Part shown: one piece after another, positions 12,774 through 23,198 of the stretch
Layout of the letters: each line of letters starts with the position of its first letter
How positions within the stretch are numbered: the stretch's first letter is position 1
NCBI GenBank assembly: GCA_905220665.1
Contig: CAJNAR010000011.1
Coordinates: 62,001 to 126,000, forward strand
Direction: 5' to 3'
DNA length: 64,000 nt
Origin: Albugo candida
Taxonomy: Eukaryota > Oomycota > Peronosporomycetes > Albuginales > Albuginaceae
Position numbers and translations under genes: made by a program
The notes under the pieces: model-generated
Databases searched by the model: none
Told to the model about the DNA's origin: nothing
The model's input: the letters and a program-made list of their open reading frames with translations, nothing else

Positions 12774-13063
12774 CTTGACAGAATCGAAAGCAGAGAATTA
12801 AGAAAACGTACGAACATATTATAAATTATAATGGGTTCTTAATATTCGCATTTAGTTGTTAAGTATTTGCATCAACCTTGATAGGATCCAAAGCATGAAA
12901 TTTAGAAAACGTACCAACATATTTTGAATTATGATGGGTTCTTATTGGCATTTAGTTGTTGAATATTTGCATCAGCCTTGATAGGATCGAAAGCTTAAAA
13001 TTAACAAAAACGTACATCATTAAGTTGGGATCTTATTTGTTGTTAAGTACATGCATCAGCATC
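12774..13063. repeat. Imperfect tandem repeat, ~100-bp unit, about 3 copies
   Basis: Units begin with CTTGACAGAATCGAAAGC (12774), CTTGATAGGATCCAAAGC (12877) and CTTGATAGGATCGAAAGC (12977). Each continues with an AAAACGTAC block, a TGGGTTCTTA or GGGATCTTA block, a TTTAGTTGTT or TGTTGTTAAG block, and a GCATCA(A/G) block. Lengths are 103, 100 and about 86 bp, and the third copy is shortened. The repeat is AT-rich and has no coding sense. Confidence 0.75.
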
Positions 13064-13108
13064 GAATTATGAGAGCAAACAATTGAAAGCGAAAATTATA
13101 TTATATTA

Positions 13109-13684
13109 TTAATTGCTAAGGGTTTCCTTATTACAGGTTTCATCAAATCCGACAAGTGTCTCCGCTGCCTCCTGTAAAGCTTGGAGTTCGTCCAGGTAAA
13201 CCTCCAAAAGATCCCTGTATCCACGCTCCAAGCACTGAAAGTCCATATAGTCCTCCACTGTAATGCATCGGTCGTAATTCCAGCCGATAGCGATAACATC
13301 CATGCAATCGGCTGTCGCTCCGTTGACCTGACGGAGGATTTCCTGTTTCCAAGGCTCCTTCAATTTGAATTTTATTTCATCTGAATTCATAAAGTCCAGG
13401 TCCTCCTGGAATGCGGCCGCCGGAGATCGCATCTCACCGCTTTCAGGCTGGTTTGTCGGATCGAGCGTCAATTTCCGAATGGCGAGCAATCTTTTGAGTT
13501 GGTTCATGACGCATTGTTTCGTCAGCGTGATACTTTCCACGGCAGTGGTGATGGTCTGCACCGCCTCACATGCGTCCAGATCTGTCGATCCATTCCAACG
13601 CTTCCACTGCGCACGAAGATGAGCTGCACATGCAGCAAAGGCGTCAGCGATGCGTTTCATCAATTCTTTGAAGTAGGTTATCAT
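13109..13684 (-). CDS. Orphan helical protein, 191 aa
   Basis: An uninterrupted 191-codon ORF inside a decayed region, starting MITYFKELMKRIADAF. I recognise no family. The sequence is mostly helical, with acidic and basic residues evenly spread, a stretch DLDFMNSDEIKFKLKEPW near residue 95 and an acidic C-terminal half containing ERGYRDLLEVYLDELQAL. There is no signal peptide and no membrane segment, so it is unlikely to be a secreted effector as read. It ends 46 bp from the ~100-bp tandem repeat. Intactness among broken neighbours suggests a young or selected gene, but chance survival cannot be excluded. Confidence 0.55.
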   Translation of the reverse strand: MITYFKELMKRIADAFAACAAHLRAQWKRWNGSTDLDACEAVQTITTAVESITLTKQCVMNQLKRLLAIRKLTLDPTNQPESGEMRSPAAAFQEDLDFMNSDEIKFKLKEPWKQEILRQVNGATADCMDVIAIGWNYDRCITVEDYMDFQCLERGYRDLLEVYLDELQALQEAAETLVGFDETCNKETLSN

Positions 13685-14692
13685 TTTTTTTGTAATCTTT
13701 TAAAAATGACGTACCTTTTCGCTGGTCGACGACCTTCGTCGTTGCCGATCATTGAGTCCGAGTCTCTTTGCGAGAAATCATGTCAATCAATGCAGTAAAT
13801 AGATAGGTACCTATACTATGTGCCTACACTATCAAAGGCGAAACGTATTTAAGGTATATAACACAAGCCACGCTTATCTGGCATGATCAAGTTGCAAGCC
13901 TCGTATGTATCGTTAAGCTGCTGCCGATACTTCCAAATTTACTGCTAAACTATTTAATAAGAATCCTTGCGTTCATCCACAGTATTACTTTAAGCATTTA
14001 GGCGAACGGCCAGAATTGAATTCATGAGAATTGTCTTTGGTGTGTGGCAGCTTGCAAATGCGGCAATGCCATAGCACTAGGTATGATTCTAGAGTTAGTA
14101 AATTCGTGTTGCAAGTGATAAATACTTGAGTGACACGGTTCAAGACGGCACGACAGAATTGTATGCACGCTGCACGCTGCACGCTGCACGCTGCACGCTG
14201 CACGCTATGTATTTGAAATGTCATTACGGTCTGATATTGAATGCCCTAGATATGTGCGCTAAAGTCCGCGGGCTCAAGATCCATTCGAGACACCTCGTCT
14301 ACTTAATCATCCTTTATTTACTTTCGATGGAATGATACACTTGATCGCTATGTATTGTCTCCAGATGGAGTTAGATCGCTTTGTGTGCGTGAAAGTATTG
14401 CAAATGAGCATGAAATCTCGTTTCTCGAATGCCGTTTTATCTTGAAGAGCATGTTAGAGCTCCACTGGACGAAGAGGGATCAAGAATAGATTGCACGATC
14501 TCGATCTCTGTTTGCCCTCACTTTGTCCTATAAAGCTTTACCATACTCTTCAATTCCACGGCGCTTTGTCGCGGTGCCATAGGCTCACTATGATCATGCA
14601 TAGAGGAGCAAGATTTGGTCTCGTACGAATGTCCAAAAGGGTCTGCAAGACCGAACCAGTGTTCTTTCCAAAAAATATTTAGAAATCTATAA
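13685..14692. other. No supported gene; contains one heptamer repeat
   Basis: Short ORFs only, none recognised. The only structured element I see is the heptamer array listed separately. Confidence 0.4.
14164..14205. repeat. Six perfect copies of the heptamer TGCACGC
   Basis: The heptamer TGCACGC occurs six times head to tail with no mismatch. Its length (42 bp) and perfection point to a recent, slippage-prone minisatellite. Seven is not a multiple of three, so any reading frame through it shifts with copy number. Confidence 0.9.
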
Positions 14693-15193
14693 CATCGTGA
14701 AGATAACACGTCCACAGCTTGTGCTTCGAAAGAGGATCAACGTCCGTGGTGGAACATAAGAAATTATCGAGACACAGAGGCTCGTGCTTGTGAGGATGGT
14801 CTGAGACAGTCGACGAGTCGTGTAGCTTGGCTGGCTACTAGGTCAAAAAGTATGCGGTATCTTTTTGAGTGGTTGGAAGACGAGCACATTTAGATCTATG
14901 ATTTTCAGTACACTGAAGGGGAAGGTTGGATCGAACATGTCCAATATCGTGAACAGCTACTTCTTTTGCCGACTCCAATTTGCCAGCTTAATTCCTCTAA
15001 GTATGATGTAACTTTCGCTATGTTACTTGTCAAGGAACCATACAAAAGGAAGATAGATATTGCAAGCAGCCCGCTGGTACAATTGAGCATAATTGAACCG
15101 CGTCACCATACCGTTTATGGACTGAGATGCTATGACGTGAAGACATGCGTCAAGCAGGAATTAATCGATTGTGTTATTCGGTCGCTGCATTGA
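14693..15193 (+). pseudogene. ORF split by one in-frame stop, unknown family
   Basis: One reading frame runs from about 14693 to the stop at 15191-15193 and is broken only by a TAG near 14889 (just before IYDFQYTEGEGWIEHV). The upstream half contains WWNIRNYRDTEARACEDG and MRYLFEWLEDEHI; the downstream half contains YDVTFAMLLVKEPYKRK and GLRCYDVKTCVKQELIDCVI. The composition is protein-like throughout, so this is a recently disabled gene, or one read with an intron or stop readthrough that I cannot see. No ATG marks a clear start. No domain recognised. Confidence 0.45.
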
Positions 15194-15296
15194 CGACGAT
15201 CAAAAATGCATGAGACAAGCCAAACTATAGTTGATGGGACAGGAGCCAGTAGGTCCGTGTAAAGTACCAAATTAAATATAGCGCTGACTTCGCGCG

Positions 15297-17568
15297 ATGC
15301 GTCGAAATTTGGAGAGAAATAAAGTGAACCTTCTCGAAGGTAGCCGCGTTTTCCTTGTACCGATCGGTTCAGATATCAGCCGGAAGCGCCTAGAAGTTCT
15401 AGCAAACAATATTGAGCGTCTGGGTGGAAAAGTGGTATGGCCTGAACAAAACAAAGTGACTCGGGAAGAGCTTTTATCCCTTCCGAAAATTGCTGTCTCG
15501 AGCCCAAATTCTACTGCACGAAAGCGATCAAAGCGTTCGTTTGACGCAAGAGACGGAATCAAACGGACAAAACACAGCTCTGCCAAGGATTTACTTTTGG
15601 GAAAATTTATGTGGGAACAAATTGATATTGCTATCGTCAGCAGCCGAATTGATAAGGATCAGCTACAAGCGGTTTACAACTTGCAATGTCTACCTTGCGG
15701 CATTACTTGGTACACACCCGAATGGATCACATTTATGATACAAGAGAAACGACATCCGAATTCGGCAGAGAAAGAAAATCATCACCTTATCTGGCCAACA
15801 AAGAAGCAAGACATCAGAGGCGATGAGAAAGACGTTGGTTGCATGCAAGTGGAGAAGGCGTCACAATTACCGGAATCAAACGATGAATCCGAAAATGACA
15901 GCCCTCCTTATGAGAAACTTCAGCCTGATCAACCCGTCTTGCATCCCGAAGTACAAAAGTTAGAGATGGAAAAGCTTCGACATGTTATGAAGCACGCCGA
16001 AATATTTCATAAAAACAATCCAAATTTCAAGCCCGTAAGCTCATTCCCTCCAAACACCAATACGAACACTTCTGCTAGTTTCGTCTGCCAAAAAACTTCA
16101 TGTAAGGAAGTGGCTTTATATAGTCTTGACCAACTGAGCGATGTTGTAAGAAAGTAATGCAGCGGAATTTGAACTCTCACTTGACCGATCCTTTGGAAGA
16201 GCTTATCGAGTATCTGCACATTGAAAAGGACCAGTGGAGGGAGAATAGTTATAAAAAAGTAGTTGGGAGCCTTAAAGTAATGCAAACGCGGCTGTCGACC
16301 GTGAAAGATATAAAAGGTTTGTGGTGGGCAAAAGGACGGATGTATTCTCGAGTTGCTGAATTGCTTGAGACCGGAAGGATGGAAAAATTAGAAGCGAAAC
16401 ACAGAAATCTCCGATTGCAGACGTTGCTGTGTTTCGCACGGATATGGGGAGTTGGACCTACTACCGCGACCAGATTATACGAGTATCATTATTATCTGCA
16501 TCTCATCCGGATAAATACTATAACAGCGGCATTAGTTTAGGCTTCCGAACACTTGAAGATCTTGAGGCAGCTGATACCTCTGTTCTATCCCAACAACAGC
16601 AGGTTGGCCTCAAACACTATAAGGATTTTCTCAAGAAGATACCACGGTACATTTGCGATAGTCTGGATGCTGGGATGAGTGAAGTTGACGTGTAAGCTTC
16701 TAGGCAAGAAGTGAAGGAGATTGAAAGTATCGTGGTCGACGAGGTTCACCAGATCCTTCCACGCGCAAATGCAATGGCATGTGGATCTTATCGAAGAGGG
16801 AAAGAAACCTCCGGAGATTGTGACATCTTAATCACCGATCCAGACGAGGAAGAATGTGGACTGCTTCCGGGTACAGTATTTATCTATCCAGATCTATTCA
16901 GGAGTCAAATCTTGTTCATTAGAGCTACTCGAACGTCTTCGCCACAAAAGGTTTATCACAGGTATAGCTCCCGACCACCAGGAAACGTTACTGATTATTT
17001 GTTACTGCTCAGACGATCTCACACAAGTATCGGATCATCACTTGGGACGCTGTGACTCGTACATGGGCGTCTGTCGCGTAAATGAGGTATGATTGCGCTC
17101 ATTCGACGCACAGTGAATTCTCAATGTTTGATGTGTAGCACCTTCCCCATCGACGTCTTGATATCAAAGTGTACCCTCGTCGATACTATGCGTTTGCACT
17201 CTTGTACTTTACAGGAAGTGATCATTTCAACCGAAGTATGCGCCTATATGCCAGAAAAAGAGGCTGGTCATTATCAGATCGATTTCTCAAGCCAGTAATG
17301 CGTAACTCTGGACATAAAATTGAAGCCGGAGATAGTGTGAAGTGCACAGACGAAGTCGAAATTTTCATTGCTCTAGGGCTCGAGTATAAGGTGTGTTTGT
17401 ACGTTTCTTGCGATTCCTTTATGTCTCAGCAAACGTCAATAGGATCCACTCGAGCGGAATTGTTTCGATGTACGTTTTTTGAAAGAGGATGAAGAAAGCG
17501 GCAAAGGTTCCAGGATAGGTGCTGATGGGCCAGATTCGATCAATAAACAAGAGATTGAGAATACGTAG
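15297..17568 (+). CDS. POLL: DNA polymerase lambda (family X), eight exons
   Basis: Nuclear gap-filling polymerase for base-excision repair and end joining. Exons: 15297-16101, 16155-16482, 16527-16646, 16704-16870, 16923-16961, 17013-17086, 17139-17390 and 17443-17568. Introns are 44-57 nt and the exons sum to 1911 nt (636 aa), close to human POLL. Domains: an N-terminal BRCT (about residues 15-150); a Ser/Pro/Glu-rich linker; a lyase and thumb region with NLNSHLTDPLEELIEYL, IWGVGPTTA and GFRTLEDLEAADTSVLSQQQ then QVGLKHYKDFL; and the palm with GSYRRGKETSGDCDILITDP (two catalytic Asp), RRLDIKVYP (third Asp) and LLYFTGSDHFNRSMRLYA. The raw sequence looks shattered, but every break is a small intron. 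The first intron boundary (16102-16154, acceptor AAAG) is the least certain. Confidence 0.92.
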
Positions 17569-17639
17569 AAGCTATCTTACGTGCGAAATAGCTCGATTTA
17601 AATAACCTATGCCACCTTATTCACCGAGCTAGCAAAGTT

Positions 17640-18666
17640 TTATCGCGTTCTGGTCGAGAAATCAAATATTTGATGAATTGCAAGTGATTCCCATATCGCT
17701 AATATGAAGTAGCTCTCGAGCATTACGAGCTTACTCTTCACGGCTGCAGAAGTACTGCCATACTTTCCAGTGACTGCTACTCTGAACCCAGTACTGCCAT
17801 TTTCATTTTGCGTCTTTTCGAATTTCCATAGGTAACACTCATCCGTCCACACAAAATAATGCGCATCTTCGGGAAGAGGAAGAATCGACTTGACCAGTAT
17901 TCCATACACGTCTTTTTCAATTTGCACACGTGCAATGATTGAGATTGAATGTCTTGAAAATGACTCGCCCGTAAATTGGTGAATGTCACGAATCAAAAGT
18001 GTGTTGTCATCCACTTTTTTCAGTATCTACCTTTGTAGAGAAAAACATAATATAGTGCTTGATAGTGAATTAGTAACTCGAACATCAACGTACACAGAAT
18101 TTTGTTCTTCTTCGATCTAAACGACTTTGCATCACTTCATCCGTATGTAAAAGCCATGTCTTATCGACTGCCTCCGAGATGTCGGCTATTTCAAAAGTTT
18201 TCTCTGAAATCATGTGAAGGTACACGGGTTTGAGATCACATCTTGTAGTCCAGCCGAAAAATTCTTGTGCTTGGCCGCTGACACGATGATGTAACATCTC
18301 ATCTAGAGCCGATTGCAAAATTTTCCCAAGTTCACGATCAGCTGGATGCCTGATGCTTCGTAGCAGCTGTAGCGAATCCGTCGCGTGCTTCAAGACAAGG
18401 CCTGATGAGTATACCATGTCACGCAGCAATCTTTCATAACGTACCGGTAAAGTTTGCTGCACCTTCTCGGCAAATTTTTTTCTTTTCTGATTTTCATACA
18501 GAAGAAAATTCTGTTGACGTCGCAAGCATTTAGTTAACTCCATAATTTCGGAGTACTTTTCGATCCGCTTTCGTTTACTGGATGGTACATGTCTGATATC
18601 TTGCTTTGAGAAGTTTTGTAGCCTGTTTGCCAGCGCGGTTTCCAAATGTATTACTTCAGTTTCCAT
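17640..18666 (-). CDS. START-like protein, oomycete M96/bZIP-START type, two exons
   Basis: Exons 18666-18094 and 18026-17640 with a 67-nt intron give 319 aa. The N-terminal third is basic and helical (KRKRIEKYSEIMELTKCLRR) and resembles a degenerate leucine-zipper segment. The rest follows the pattern I associate with a large oomycete family: FFGWTTRCDLKPVYLHM, a WLLHTDEVMQSRLDR segment, VDDNTLLIRDIHQF, RHSISIIARVQIEKDVYGIL and a C-terminal segment with a tyrosine/tryptophan-rich strand. The family is often annotated as M96 mating-specific or START-like; the ligand is unknown. It is convergent with POLL (71 bp apart). Gene call good, family call moderate. Confidence 0.6.
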
Positions 18667-20747
18667 CCTTTTTGTCGTAACCTAGTTAAGCGCAACTTCA
18701 GTACCTTCTTTAGCCAAGGGTGGAATGTGTATAGTGTTTGCAGTGAAAAGACCCCTACACGTACGATAGAAAAGGATTTTAAAACAGTAGGTATGTGGGT
18801 ATCGTGGACGATTTTCGATGCGGTAAAACTCGTCCCAGAAACTTTCGATTCAGGCATCTACGCTCTGAGATGAAGTACTTTCGTTGTGCGCGTCATGTGC
18901 GTGCAGCACTAAAAATATTACAAAACAAGCCAGTGTTATGCAAACCTACATTCAAGTAAGTGCCTTTCCGTCGCCGTGTGGTGACGTGACGTGACAACTA
19001 CCATGCTCTATAATCGTGAAATTGTCTTCAAACGGATCAAAAACACTCCAACGTCGAGGTAGTCACGTCACAGGACGAGTTTGCTATGATAAGGATCATT
19101 AAGTTGCCGTCTTGCCAAAATTTCAAAAGGATTAGATGGCCTTTCAATGATTGAGATCACGGTCTTATAAAGTGTTGATCTGTTAGAATATAACATGGAA
19201 GTGGTATCACCGTATCTACATATGCATCTGAGCTTGGACATTGCGAGAGGCTACTTCAGATATTTTTGCCATAAAGTCACATGTTTTTTTGATGAACGAT
19301 TTTGAAATGCGTGTAACAAATGTGAACCGTGCAGTCGTGTCCGAGTGTCGATAGCTTGGCTGGAGAAGAATGTCTAATATCCTCTGATCTTCCAATAACT
19401 GGGCTTGAAAAGATAAAATTCCGCAGCTCAAGGTCATGATGCTATATCATACGTCAATGATGAGCAAGCAAAACTTCTTCAACCATGCTTTAATACCGTC
19501 AACATGGCTTTTTGATTACTGCCTAAAGCTAACTTTCTCGATGAGTATGAATTTGAGTTTGCTTAGTCATCTACCGCCGCAGCTTTTTCCATAATGTGTG
19601 GCAGAATTGCTCCATTGCGCCTCTTTTTTCCCTCTTACCCAACGAACGACTTTACAGAGAATCTTCATTAGCTTGACTGAATTGGTATTAAGACTTTCCA
19701 TTTACTTCCAATGTATTAAGACGACACTCGTTGAGATTGACGGCTAGTTAATCCCATCATCTTGAGGTGAATTTGATCATAGAGCTGCATTAGTATAGAT
19801 GCATCGAAGCACCTGGCACGGGCTTGTGTGCAGTTTCGAAACTGACGTTTACTTCCCACCAACAATGTCATTAGGAGCTTTGTCGATTAGGTCGAATATT
19901 GTGCTGTTTCGTTCGTCCGAAGCACAATGTAGCTGAAATCGCTCATATAGTTAGCAGAACTATTTTTTGGTCCTGAGGCCGTATCATGTATCTGTATAGC
20001 ATCTTCAGGCTTGTGTTTCTGATTGTAAGCGTTATAGGCAATGATGTACAAGCGCTTGCACCCTTTCATGCAGGGAAGAACACGTTCAGTGCTCCGAAGC
20101 CATCGCAAGGCATAATCATATATTACCGATAACAAACTCAGCATGTTGCATCCGATTTAACGACACCCCAAGCTGCAACAAGGCGAAGTGTGGAACTCCA
20201 AGTATGTCACTTAGCCTTACTGTACGCAAAAGACTCTCATCGTTGTTTGCGCAATTGCATCCATGTGAATACTGAAGACAGTCAATCTTCAAATAAATAT
20301 ATATTTCGGTTGCGTTTTACTAAGGCCTAAATCAAATTTCTCATTCCGCACTTGGCACTTATTCGGTCTCAGATTCCCTGGGGAGTGACCCTATCCACTT
20401 GTGATAGCAGAGACCCGCTTGAATCTCAGTTTTCTTACCCTAAGATAGCACTTTTGGAAACAGCCGTAATGTGCACACTTGATAGCAAGTATTCGATGAT
20501 ACACTGTTGATCTGACCGGCCATAATAGGCGAGTCTTCCTATTCAAGATGGTGATACTAGATACACCCATGCTCAAACCTGATGGTAGGAACGGCGTCGA
20601 TCCACTTGTGTAATGCAATCTTGTGTGTGCATTGATGGAAGTGATCAATGCTGAAAACTTTCAAGCAATACAATATTACTGGATGTAAAGATGGGTTTAT
20701 TGACCAATCGTGTCTACCGCTTTTGACTGGCAACAAAGTACAGAGCA
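18667..20747. other. Two-kilobase gap without a supported gene
   Basis: Reading frames at 19216-19437 (-) and 19887-20144 (-) look protein-like (for example YDYALRWLRSTERVLPC) but are interrupted and of no known family. A broken or intron-rich minus-strand gene may lie here. I see no repeats. Confidence 0.35.
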
Positions 20748-23111
20748 ATGTCTGACGATGACGATTTAAAGCTTATTGTGCTCAATTTTGGTAAATGGAA
20801 GGAAGCTAAATGCATGGAAGACCTACTCAAGGAAAATCAAATCGATTACAGTAAAGTGAAAAAGGTTCGGCATCAGTCCTATGGCTTTATTCTGTTTGAG
20901 AGCGAAGAAACGAAGGAGCAAGCGATGTCGAAGCTTCAAGCGCTGAAATGGAAAGACAAATTGCTAGAAGTAAAAGCTGTATTACCCAAAAGGAGTTTGA
21001 AACCATTGAAGAAAAGGAAGAAAGGCACAAAGGATAAGGAACCTGATGATCCTTTGGATGCAACTCAAGCAGAGCCAGAGCAAGCAATGGATGCTTCAGA
21101 TGCGGTGACCCCATGGGTAAAGATTCCATATCAGGATCAGTTGGAGAAGAAAAACACACTGCTGAAAAGAGCATTAATCAAAATGGTGCGTCATAATCGA
21201 AAAGAGTACACAAAAAAAGAAAAAAGGGCGTTTGTACAGCAACAAAAAAGGAACAAAAGTGAGAAAAATTCTAACTGCGCTAAACAAGAAAATACTGACG
21301 CGAGAAAAAGCTCATCATTACCGCTTTGGTTGGATAGTCATGGCTTATTTTATTTTGTAAGAGATGGCAAGATATTTACCAGCAATGCAGCACAGCCATC
21401 CGCGTGCTCGAATTGGGCTTATCTCATCGAAACAGATGGGATTACAAGCATCGTGTCATTTGGCTCACAGTTGATTGCTGCAAAATCCGACGGCAGTATT
21501 TACATTTTGGATCAAAAATGGCAAAAGTCTGAGTGGAAGCATCTGTGTGTTGCGCCTTCAACATCGAAGATCGTATCATTGGCTTCTTGTCGGGATGATT
21601 TATATTGCTGTACGGAAAGCGGCACCATCTACTGGCGCAAGGGCTCTGATGCTCACGATCCTAAAAGTTGGGAGCAGCTAGCTCAATTGTCAGACAGTGC
21701 TTTGATCACCATATCTAATGGCTTTCTGATAGCGTGCGTGTGTCCTCATGATCTGAACGAGTGTAAATGGTATCGTGCTGAAGCTAACCCATCACAATCA
21801 GCTCAAAGCGAGTTCCAATCGTACGATGTCAAAGTCACCGACGTCGTGCTCGGTCTGACTTCCCATGATGCCAACCTTATCATTCTCACAGAGAACTCTT
21901 TGATGTATGTTAATTTTGACGGGAAAGTGTGCAATACGTTTGATACAGACATACCAAATGCACTGTCCATCGAGTCTTTTGCAATACACAAAGGTCTGTG
22001 CTGTCCATTTGAATCGATTCAAGCATCACCTGAGACTGAAGGATATCGAAATAAATGCGAATTCACAATCGGTTGTGATGAAGAGGGTCATCCTTGTGTG
22101 GGCTTTCGGCTGGGGCTCTTCAAGAATGGTTCTGTTACAGTCAGCAAACCCGGGAATTGTATCAATGTATCGCCGATAATGAAAAGAGTTTGCAAAGTGG
22201 TACAAGACATGGTCATATTATCAGAATTTCCGATATTCAATGTCGAGTCACGTGAAGGTGTATGGAAGCAGCTCACAGTTCGTCATAGTGCCAGAACTCA
22301 GCAGTTGATGGTGATTTTCCAGCTGGATCTGTCGAGTCTGGATGATTCACAGCAGACTACTCTCCAGAAATTTATCATTGATAAGCTGGTTGGAGCACTA
22401 GACGTAACATCTGTGTATATGCAAGCTTATCAAGGTCGTTCAGATTCGTCTGATCGAAACGAGGCGCTAAAGCTACTCCGTGGCAATCCCTTTATCACTG
22501 AAAAATTATTTGATTTAGATTTCAACATATCACCCGAAGCTTTTTTCCAAGTGAACACCAATGCAGCTGAGATTTTGTATGCAAAAGTCCGTGAGATGAT
22601 AAAAGTCGACAAAAATACATTGCTTTACGATGTGTGTTGTGGAACCGGTACTATCGGCCTTTGTTGTGCTAAAGATGCTGGAGAGATTATCGGGATCGAA
22701 ATGTGCAAAGCAGCAACTGAAGATGCCAAAAGAAATGCCATTCTCAATCACATTGACAACATCTCGTTCGTCAATGGTAAAGCTGAAGAAGTGATGAAAG
22801 ACATATTACAAACAACTCAACAAGACGCACAAATAAATGCTGTGACCGTGGTTGTTGATCCTCCTCGAGCTGGGCTACATTTCAAGGTTTTACGTGCATT
22901 ACGGGCTTGTTCTCCTGTGAGACGTATTGTGTATGTCTCTTGCAATCCAACACAATCACTGATTCAAGATAGTTCAATGCTATGCGGTCCGAAGACAAGC
23001 GCACTTGTAGGCGAAGCCTTCCGCCCTGTACGAGCAGCAGCAGTCGATATGTTTCCGCATACTCCTCACTGCGAAATGGTTGTCGTGTTTGAGCGTGGTA
23101 GTTCACAATAG
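20748..23111 (+). CDS. TRMT2A: tRNA (uracil-5-)-methyltransferase TRMT2A-like with internal beta-propeller-like insertion
   Basis: A single-exon 787-aa protein. Residues about 8-80 form an RRM (LKLIVLNFGKWKEAKCMEDL, YGFILFESEETKEQAMSKLQ). The catalytic half follows the TRMT2A/RumA order: CPFESIQASPETEGYRNKCE (about 417), WKQLTVRHS, ISPEAFFQVNTNAAE, SAM motif DVCCGTGTIGLCCAKDAG (about 625), DPPRAGLHFKVL, nucleophile motif YVSCNP (about 730), and C-terminal AVDMFPHTPHCEMVVVFER. It should make 5-methyluridine (m5U54) in tRNA. Unusual: residues about 195-415 are absent from the usual family architecture and carry repeated strand motifs such as SQLIAAKSDGSIYILDQ, DDLYCCTESGTIYWRKG and NLIILTENSLMYV, each with G-x-I/L-Y/M-x-hydrophobic, as in tectonin- or RCC1-like propellers. 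The ORF is continuous across it. Confidence 0.9.
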   Translation: MSDDDDLKLIVLNFGKWKEAKCMEDLLKENQIDYSKVKKVRHQSYGFILFESEETKEQAMSKLQALKWKDKLLEVKAVLPKRSLKPLKKRKKGTKDKEPDDPLDATQAEPEQAMDASDAVTPWVKIPYQDQLEKKNTLLKRALIKMVRHNRKEYTKKEKRAFVQQQKRNKSEKNSNCAKQENTDARKSSSLPLWLDSHGLFYFVRDGKIFTSNAAQPSACSNWAYLIETDGITSIVSFGSQLIAAKSDGSIYILDQKWQKSEWKHLCVAPSTSKIVSLASCRDDLYCCTESGTIYWRKGSDAHDPKSWEQLAQLSDSALITISNGFLIACVCPHDLNECKWYRAEANPSQSAQSEFQSYDVKVTDVVLGLTSHDANLIILTENSLMYVNFDGKVCNTFDTDIPNALSIESFAIHKGLCCPFESIQASPETEGYRNKCEFTIGCDEEGHPCVGFRLGLFKNGSVTVSKPGNCINVSPIMKRVCKVVQDMVILSEFPIFNVESREGVWKQLTVRHSARTQQLMVIFQLDLSSLDDSQQTTLQKFIIDKLVGALDVTSVYMQAYQGRSDSSDRNEALKLLRGNPFITEKLFDLDFNISPEAFFQVNTNAAEILYAKVREMIKVDKNTLLYDVCCGTGTIGLCCAKDAGEIIGIEMCKAATEDAKRNAILNHIDNISFVNGKAEEVMKDILQTTQQDAQINAVTVVVDPPRAGLHFKVLRALRACSPVRRIVYVSCNPTQSLIQDSSMLCGPKTSALVGEAFRPVRAAAVDMFPHTPHCEMVVVFERGSSQ

Positions 23112-23198
23112 TTCTGATGTAGTAGATTTTCTATGAACAGCAGGTAGCGCAACTTGCAATACATTAAGTTACAAGAAGCACGGAAATTTGAGTTGTAC

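Noticed and set aside
16140..16165. Ultra-short 17-nt GT-AG intron in POLL
   Set aside because: A normal 53-nt intron (16102-16154) with a better donor gives an equally good protein and keeps the frame.
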